From the NCBI GenBank assembly GCA_905221605.1, contig CAJNDS010002140.1, positions 514,001-578,000 of the forward strand: DNA of 64,000 bases. The letters are read 5' to 3'. The notes under the pieces were generated by a model that did not search any database, was not told where the DNA came from, and was given only the letters and a program-made list of their open reading frames with translations. Below, piece after piece: positions 41,536 through 50,500 of this stretch (its first letter is position 1; each line of letters begins with the position of its first letter). A program made the translations under genes and the position numbers. This DNA comes from Symbiodinium natans (Eukaryota; Sar; Dinophyceae; Suessiales; Symbiodiniaceae).

Positions 41536-44500
41536 CCGCGCTCAGATCGGGTGCTGGGACCCGTCTGGCTTTAGACAGTCCTAAACCCTAAACCCTAAGC
41601 CCTAAACCCTAACCCTAAGCCCTAAACCCTGAACTCCTCCCCAGCCCCCCAAAGCCTAAGCGATTTTCGAGGTTGAGATGGCGCTGGATGTCGAGCTGAA
41701 CCCAAACTCGATTGTTTTTGACTCTGACTCATCTCCGCTCTTCGTCGTCTCGCACAACTTGTTTTGCAGCTTCTTCTTGTTCGAGTTGGTCATTCGAAGC
41801 TTGGCTCCTGCCACGAAGCGCTGGTGTTACTTAGCTATGAGTATATCATGAAAAACATGTCGTTTAGCTTAATTTATTATGATATTAGACTTTTTGATAG
41901 CTGCGAATCAAATGGCAACAGCCCTATTGAAGCTGGTGTGCGTCTGCAAGCCTACATCCACTTGTCCGCTGGGCAAGTACATGGTCAGTTCCCCAATAGA
42001 TGCTCCCTCTCTTGGGACGCAGTTTACAGTATAGTGTACATGTAGGGTTGAGGGTTTAGGGTCTAGGGTTTGTACAGGAGCTCATATTCTTGCTAGGGCC
42101 CCCAAGAAGGGCAAAATAATGCAAAGTGCTTCGAGTTTGGAATGAGGGAAGGAGGTACCCTAAAGAATACTTTAAAGGGCACATACGTAGGGGGGATACA
42201 CCGTACCTCATTCCCAAGTGCCCTACTAAGAGCCCGGAAGTTAAGCCCCGACTGTGTGAACCCTAAGCGGCCTCAAGACGCCAGGATGTTTTGCACATGG
42301 TGGTCTGCAATACGCCTGCCGCGACGTGTGGTTCAGCTTCGAGAGCTTGCTGGGCATACTGATGATCCTGGAGACCTGGGCCGCGTGATGCAGATCCAAG
42401 TTGAGGGCTTAGGGTTTAGGGTAGGATTTATCTTTGGGGGCTCATAAGCCTTAAGTTTCGGGGTTCCGGCTTACACCGCTGAGATTCTGTGGTTAGTGTG
42501 CGAGCACCAGCTCCTTTATAAAAGAGTTTGCGGCTGTCATGCCAGCTTCTGGTGCCGTTAAGCACTCGTGGCCATGTTCTCCCGCATCAACAGCTGGAGC
42601 CTTTTCCCTGTGCACGGGCTGGGATTGTCTCGTGGTAGGTAGCGCCTATACAATAAACACCATGCTCGTGAAGCTTTCGTGGTGCCAGCTCGGTGCAGGA
42701 TTTCTTCGCTGTGCTGTCGAGGTAATGCCAGCTCTGCACGCATTGCGGCTGATCACAAGTCCTACTGCTGCCAACACTGCGAACTCGCTTCGAGTTGCGC
42801 GTGTGCTACGCGTACTGCGAACAGCTGCTGAGCGGCAGTTGCATACAGAAGTGATAGAATTCGTCGTAGTCGCAGCACTGGCAAAGTCTCCTTAAGTTGT
42901 GTGGACGTATCAATCAGGGTGTTGAACTGAACAACGAACAATCCGAAGCGCACGGCCGCTGACGCTCTGCGCCAAGGCCCGCCTGGCAACATTGCTGCAG
43001 TTGGGCAGGATGCACGATATGAGTTGTTTCAATGCCTTAAATGAGATACATATACACATATACATATGCTATAAAGCTTGTATATGAAATCTATGTGCAT
43101 GCGCTATATACGACATGTATACATCTTATGTGTATGTGTATATATATATATACATAAATGTTTTCCCTGCTTCCCCCAGAAGATTTACCCTGTTTACATA
43201 CTTTTACTATCCAGAATCCCTTCCGATCTAGTCCCTCGAAGCAAAAACCGATCCTGAATCAACCCTAAACACCGAACCGGCAATTAAGCCGGAAATAGTG
43301 AAAACATATTTGCTCACAGTATTCTCGCGTCCCCGGGGCTTACAGTACATGATTTTTCCACATCAGCTCCGAACATATGTTCATCATGTATACTATAAAA
43401 AAAACACAACACCCGTTTCTAAACACCGACCCTGTTCATAAACACTGCTGGTGTTCTAGTATTTCTACCGTACCCAGTTAAAAAACAGCCAAGGTAGTGA
43501 GGGCTTCGGACTTAGGCTGCAAGGGTTTCGGGTTTACTACCGGTGCCAACGGAGCAATGGACCAATGAAACCAATGTACCAATGAGCCAATGGACCAATG
43601 AACCAATGTACCGATGTACCAACGTACCAATAATTTGTGCCCACGATTGGTACATAGGGTTTACTAGCAGTGCCAATGCAGGAATGGATCCATGAACCAA
43701 TGTAGCAATGTACCAATGATTTGGCCCCATGATTGGTACAGAGGTTTTGTCCCAATCATGGGCTTGGTACATGTCCCAATCATGGGCCGAAATGAAGGGG
43801 ACGTTGGTACGTTGGTACGGGTTTGGTTGTCCCATCATGCGCCGAAGTGGTTGGGACGTTGGTACGTCGGCATGGGCTTGGTTGTCCCAATCATTGTCAC
43901 ATCGAGTACACATGATAGAAGTCAGGGAATGCAGATAAATCATAGGATGCAGGAACTGCAGAAAAGGTAAGGGGAGGGATAGGCATGTACCCATATGTGC
44001 ACATATATATATATGTACATACATATATATATATAGTTTATGAGACATACATATATATATATACATGATTATTTATCATAGATAACATATTCAACATATA
44101 CAACACACACATATACTATATGTTTACATCGTATAGAACATATATATATATATATACTCATGTAAGACAACTAGGCGTCTAGGCGTGGGAAAGTGGTGCG
44201 TTGGGGGGTTGAAAGTCCCAAGTCAGGCGCGGCTCGTGAAGCTCATGCCAGAGCTGATGATTCTGGTCAAGGGCATGGCGGTGGCCTGCCGGTCGGTCTT
44301 CTTCACCCTGCTGCTTCTGCTGATCATCACCGCGCCATGGCGCAGAAGTCTCGGACTTTGTGAAGGAAAAAGGGCGCAAAATATGGGATTTCTTTTTAAA
44401 GAAAAAGGTGCAAGTCCAGGGTCATCTCCAGACCATCTTGAACGCCTTCCGACGTAGTTTGGGGGAGGAGTTCGGTTGACCCATTGGAAAACTGCGCATA

Positions 44501-47500
44501 CCGGGGGAGCCTTCGCACCAGCTCCTACAGAGGTCATCTTTAGCATCAACTTCATCGAGTTTAGCCGCGGGTCTGCTCTTGAAGCGGTCTTCTTCGATTC
44601 ACTGTGGAGCTCCATGGGCACGCTGCCGCCTGCCACGAAGAGTTGAGTTTGGATGAGGGTTTAGGGTTTAGGGTTTAGGGTTTAGGGTTTAGGGTTTAGG
44701 GTTTAGGGTTTAGGGTTTAGGGTTTAGGGTTTAGGGTTTAGGGTTTAGGGTTTAGGGTTTAGGGTTTAGGTTCCGCTGTCCCGTCCTCTCAGCCCCTGCG
44801 TTGATCTCCAGATATTCGGTACGGGATAGGCATTGCTTCCGAGTCGGCTTGCATGGGAGGGTGGTGTGGGCTTCTTCAGGGCACATCTCTTTTGTGCTGT
44901 GATTTCAGGCATCAAGGAGAAGCGACGAGTAAGACAAAGTCTACAAGACGTGCATGCATGCTGCTCGAGCAGGATTTCCGCAAAGCCCAGCTCGAGTTTT
45001 CGGAGGTCTCAGGGCCCAAAACCCAAGCACCTCAACAACCGGCAAGACCTGAAACCCCAAATCCTAAACCCTAAACCCATGTGCCCTAAACCCCCTCAAA
45101 ACCCTCAAAAACCCTAAAACCCCTACAAACCCTAAATACCTAATAGCCCAAAATGCCCCAAAAACCCTTAAAAATCCTAAACCCCCTCAACCCCAAATCA
45201 TCCTACCAAGCTTGTTAGATTTCAAGGATCCTCCACTGCATCCTGCCCGACCAAGAGGCGCAACCGCTTTGGACGAAATCCTAAGGACGAAGCTTACGGT
45301 TTGGGGTTTGGGGTTTAGGGTTTAGGGTTTAGGGTTTATTAATGGGTTGAAGGAGGGACCCCTGGAAGGGAACCTTAATCTTATTCCCCTATATAGCCCC
45401 TATGTAGTCCCTATATGCCTAAGTAGCGCCCAAGAAACCCCCAAAAAACTCCCTTACAAGGGTCCCTCCTTTCGTCCCTTGAGTTTAGGGAGTTTAGGGG
45501 TTAGGGTTCAAGGGGTTTGTTTGGGGCTTAGGTTTTCCGGTGTATTGTTTTCATGTTTGTATCTGGGTGTCCGAAACTTGGGGTGCGGGTTCAGGGGTTC
45601 CCAGGCCCAGAACAAGGATTAGAGTGATTGGGGTATGTTAGAGGTCCCCCTCTTCTGAGAATATGTTTTTTTATTATGTATTTATGTATAAATGTATATA
45701 TGTATCATACGTATTAGGGTGCCAAAATAGGACCATCGTTCTGAAAGCAAGTGTAGTGATCAAGATAAAGTACATAATATTGTAAATAAAGGCTAGTGGT
45801 CAGGTGTTTCCCAACATTTGGGAGGACCCCACTATGTTTGGGTCATAAGCGGGGGACCGGAAGTTTCTAGCAACTCCTACACATACTGCAAGACTTGGCG
45901 TGACACCTTTTGCGGAAGTTTCGGATGAAGCTGGGCGTGCGACTGTCGATTCAGGCTTTGAGAGGTGTGCCATAAAGATACGAAAGGGGTCGGCAAAACT
46001 ACTAATAGTAGTCCTTTCATGGTCCCTATTTAAGTATACTATACTAACCCCTCAAAACCCAATTTAAGGCCCCTATACTACCCAAACAGGGACCTTCGGC
46101 TTCGGCTTCCATCGTTTAGGGGTAGTTACATGGGCCCTTACCTCCTTCAAAGGGTTTAGGGTTTAGGGTTTAGGGTTTAGGGTTTAGGGTTTGGGGATGT
46201 ATGCGCCCTTGGGTTTTGTCAAGAGACCATGTAGCTACCCGAAGACATCGGTTCATTTTTCGCTGAGGTCTTCTTTCGGTCCGTGGCGGCAGAGAGCGAC
46301 GGCCTTGCTGTCCCTTGGTTGCTGTGAAGGAACTGAAAACTTGAGCTCCGTGCTCTCCTTTCCTAAACCCTGAACCCTACACCTTACACCCTAAAACCGT
46401 AAACCCTGCTACAGTAACTTCGTTGAAGTCCCTGAACCCCTAAACCGTAAACCCTAAACCCTGCGACAGTATCTTCGCTGAAGTTCCTGAACCCCTAGAC
46501 TTTTAAACCCTAAACCCTAAACCCTAAACCCTAAACCCTAAACCCTAAACCCTAAACCCTAAACCCTAAACCCTAAACCCTAAACCCTAAACCCTAAACC
46601 TAAACCCTAAACCCTAAACCAGCAACCCCAGGTCTTGGTGATGCTGTTCATCCTGCTGGGCTCCTTCACGGCGGGGGCCTGTGTAGCTACAAGGCTTAGG
46701 GTTTAGGGTTAAGGGCTTAGGGTTTAGGGTTTAGGGTTTAGGGTTCAGGGTTCAGGGTTCAGGGTTCAGGGTTTAGGGTTTAGGGTTTAGGCTCTAAGGG
46801 TAGTTTCATGGGCCCTTAGTATGGTCCTTTACCTCCTTTAAAAGGGTTCGGATGTATAGGCCTTTATTTGCATAGGGCATATAAGGGGTATATTAAGGGG
46901 CCATGGAACTACCCTCAGAATCGCTGTAGAGGCGAAACAGACTCAAACAACTGCAGGGCTTACAGTAGGGTTTAGGGTTGTTGGCTTCTAGGGCTTTTTC
47001 TAGGGTTTTTTAGGGTTCCTAGGGTTTCTAGGGTTTTTTAGGGTTTCTAGGGTTTCTAGGGTTTCTTAGGGTTTCTAGGGTTTCTCAGGGTTGCTCCGAG
47101 GTCATGAACATGCTACTGGGCGTGTTGGTGGAAGCAGTCAAGACCGTCACGCTCATCGAGCGCGAGAACCTTGATGCAGAGGTGGCCCGAAAGGCCCCTT
47201 TGTCTCACTGTTGGTTTCGGGTTTCGGGTTTAGGGTTTAGGGTTTAGGGGGTTAGTAGGGAATGAGGGAATGAGGTGCCCTCTGTGTAACCCCCTTAAAG
47301 GGTATATATAGGCCTTCTTGCCGCGCACACTTGCTTTCGGTTTCTCGGAAAGTACCAGATACCTTACCCTCAAAGTATAGCTTCCCAAGCGAACACAAAG
47401 CACGCCAACAATTCCAGGGTGTTTGGTTTAGAGTTGGAATGATTCCCGCGAATACGAGCAGGCCTTAATAGGGATTATATAGTACCCCCTTATCATCATC

Positions 47501-50500
47501 CCTATTATGGACTCTTAGTATAAGAGGGAACATCTCAAGTTTAGAGGATGAGATAGCGTCACCTCCTCAGTTCTGGCCAGCTTGGGCATGTCCGCCACCC
47601 TTTCAACTTTGAGGTTTGGGGTTTAGGGTTTAGGGTTTAGGGGTTTAGGGTTTAGGGGTTTAGGGGTTTGAGGGGTTGAGGGTTGATGGGTTTAGGGGTT
47701 TAGGGTTTTAGGGGTTTAGGGGTTTACCGGCTTAGGGGTTTAGGGGTTTAGGGGTGTAGGGGTTTAGGGGTTTAGGGGTGTAGGGGTTTAGGGGTTTAGG
47801 GGCTTAGGGGTTTAGGGGTTTAGGGTTTAGAGTTTAGGGTTGTTACAGCGAGATGATTGATGCAGGTCTTGTCTCACGATACATTGCATCGGGTATCTTT
47901 GTGTTCCACATCCAAAAAACCCTAAAAACCTAAAACCCCAAACACTAAGGCATAAACCCCTAAACCCTAAAACCCCTAAACCCGAACACCCTAAAACTCT
48001 AAAACCCTAAAACCCTAAAACCCTAAAACCCTAAAACCCTAAAACCCTAAAACCCTAAAACCCTAAAACCCTAAAACCCTAAAACCCTAAAACCCTGAAA
48101 CCCTGAAACCCTGAAACCCTGAAACTGAACCCTGAAACCCTGACCCTGAACCCTGAAACCCTGAAACCCTAACCTACCCCCCCCCCCCCCCCCCACCCCA
48201 AACCCTAAACCCCACCCTACAACCCAAAAACCCTAAAATCCTAAAACCCCAAACCCTAAACCCTAATACCCTAACACCCTAAAGCCCCAAACCCTAAACC
48301 CGAAAACCCTGGAACCCTAAGCCCTAAATCCTGATTACAACCCTCACACCCTACAACCCAAAAACCCTAAAATCCTAAACCCCAAAACCCCAAAATTCTG
48401 CAAACCCTAAACCCTAAACCTTACAACGCGGAAACCCTGAAACCCCAAACCCTAAACCCCAAACCCCAAACCCCAAACCCCAAACCCTAAACCCTAAACC
48501 CGAAGAGGTTCTCTGGGGCATGCTGGAGAAGGATGGCTCCGAGGATGATGAGCGCCTCATCACGCGGGAGGAGGGTGTAGGGTTTAGGGGTTTAGGGGTT
48601 TAGGGGTTTAGGGGTTTAGGGGTTTAGGGGTTTAGGGGTTTAGGGGTTTAGGGGTTTAGGGGTTTAGGGGTTTAGGGGTTTAGGGGTTTAGGGGTTTAGG
48701 GGTTTAGGGGTTTAGGGGTTTAGGGGTTTAGGGGTTTAGGGGTTTAGGGGTTTAGGGGTTTAGGGGTTTAGGGGTTTAGGGGTTTAGGGGTTTAGGGGTT
48801 TAGGGTTTAGGTTTAGGGTTTAGGGGTTTAGGGTTTAGGCTTTAGGCTTTTAGGGTTTAGGGTTTAGGGTTTAGGGTTTTAGGGTCTAGGGTTTCCCAAC
48901 GGGTTCACTTACCAGGGACGGGATTTGTCGCAATTTTACAGGGTTTTGTGGCTTGAGTGTGTTGTGGGCGAAAGGTTTTGGGAGCATTCTTGAGGTTCAG
49001 TAAGTTCAGTAAGAAAAGGTATGGGCATGAGAGTGTTTTTAGGGGTTGAGGTTGAGGGTTGGTGTTTGGTGGTGCGTTGTCGTTGAGTTGTTTTTGCAGC
49101 TGCGGGTGCAGTGCAGGCACCCTGACAGGGCCCCACCCCAGTCCCCAACATGTGGGGGCTTCCGAAATTAGAGGTACCTTATGGGGTCCTTATTATAAGG
49201 GAAGCCAATCATATTTGGGCGACTATATTAGGGGTCCCTTATTTTCGTAAACCCCCATGTGGGTTGCGGTGTAGGCTACACGTAGTTTTGAGGGCTATCT
49301 TTTTTGACGAAAAGCCCTGAACCGTAAACCCTAAACCGCAAGCCCAGAAACTGAAACTTCTTGCGAACGGATTAGTGAGTGAGTCATGGACCATTTCACC
49401 CAGAGCATTCCCCGAGCAAGAGGAAAAACTGTCGAACTTACAGTGCAAGCCCCACTCTCTCAACATCAAACCCTGTAAGCCGAAACCAAGAAACCCCGAC
49501 TTAAACAAAAGATTCGCAGAGTCATCCCCTAACCGCAGAAAGGACACACAATGATTTCCGGATTTCCTCGTCCTTGAACGTAACCAACCCCCCCCCCCCA
49601 CCCCCCCCTCCCCCCCCCTCACCCCCCAAAAAACAAAGAACAGCGACGAGAACGACTAGCGCGTTTTCGTCAATTGCACCTCTGCGAAGGCAGTTAAGTG
49701 GCTGGTGAGAAACATCTGCAAAGACCAGCAGGCATGCGCTAGAATACGCCGCCTCAGCGTTTCCGAAACCCCTAGCGCTGAACTTCCACCCTAAACCCTA
49801 AACCCTAAACCCTAGACCCTAAACCCTAAACCCTAAACCCTAAACCCTAAACCCTAAACCCTAAACCCTAAACCCCCAAAAAACGGCCAGGAGTTCCAGG
49901 ATCTGCTGGGCCACAAGAAGGCGGCAAAGGCGCTGGCCAGCATCGGGGTTGTGACTTGGCGGCCGAGTGGCATCATGGAGCTTTGAGCCGTCCGGGGGCT
50001 TCTTTTTTGGGGGGGGTTTAGGGTTTAGGGTTTAGGGTGGGAAAGGGGGGGAAGGGGGGTGGGGGGGGTCGTCGGAGGTTGGTAAGCAAGACACCTCCGC
50101 AAACCATCCAGATGCCTCGACACCTTGTTTTCTCATACCAAAATAGGAACGGGAACACCCCGCAGAAGTCACTTCTTCCGCTGAGGGTTTAGGGTGAGAA
50201 ACCTATACTTCCCAAGTCACTAATTAACCTTCAGTGACGTCGCAGCACTGACGAGGCCATGACAGTTTGGGGGATAGCCTGCTTGCTGACGCCAGGATGT
50301 AATGGCTGCGGCAGACATTGGAAAGATGTTGTTCGAAGACGACGAAGCCATCCTGTTCTTGGACTTTATGCTACCTGGCTATGGCTAAGGGCTTGGGGTT
50401 TAGGGTAGAGCCCTTGCGATGTTGCTCATAAAATGCCAACAGTCCTTCAACTATGATCCCTTTTAAGGACTGTTTGTGTAAGGGGGAACATCCCAATGGA

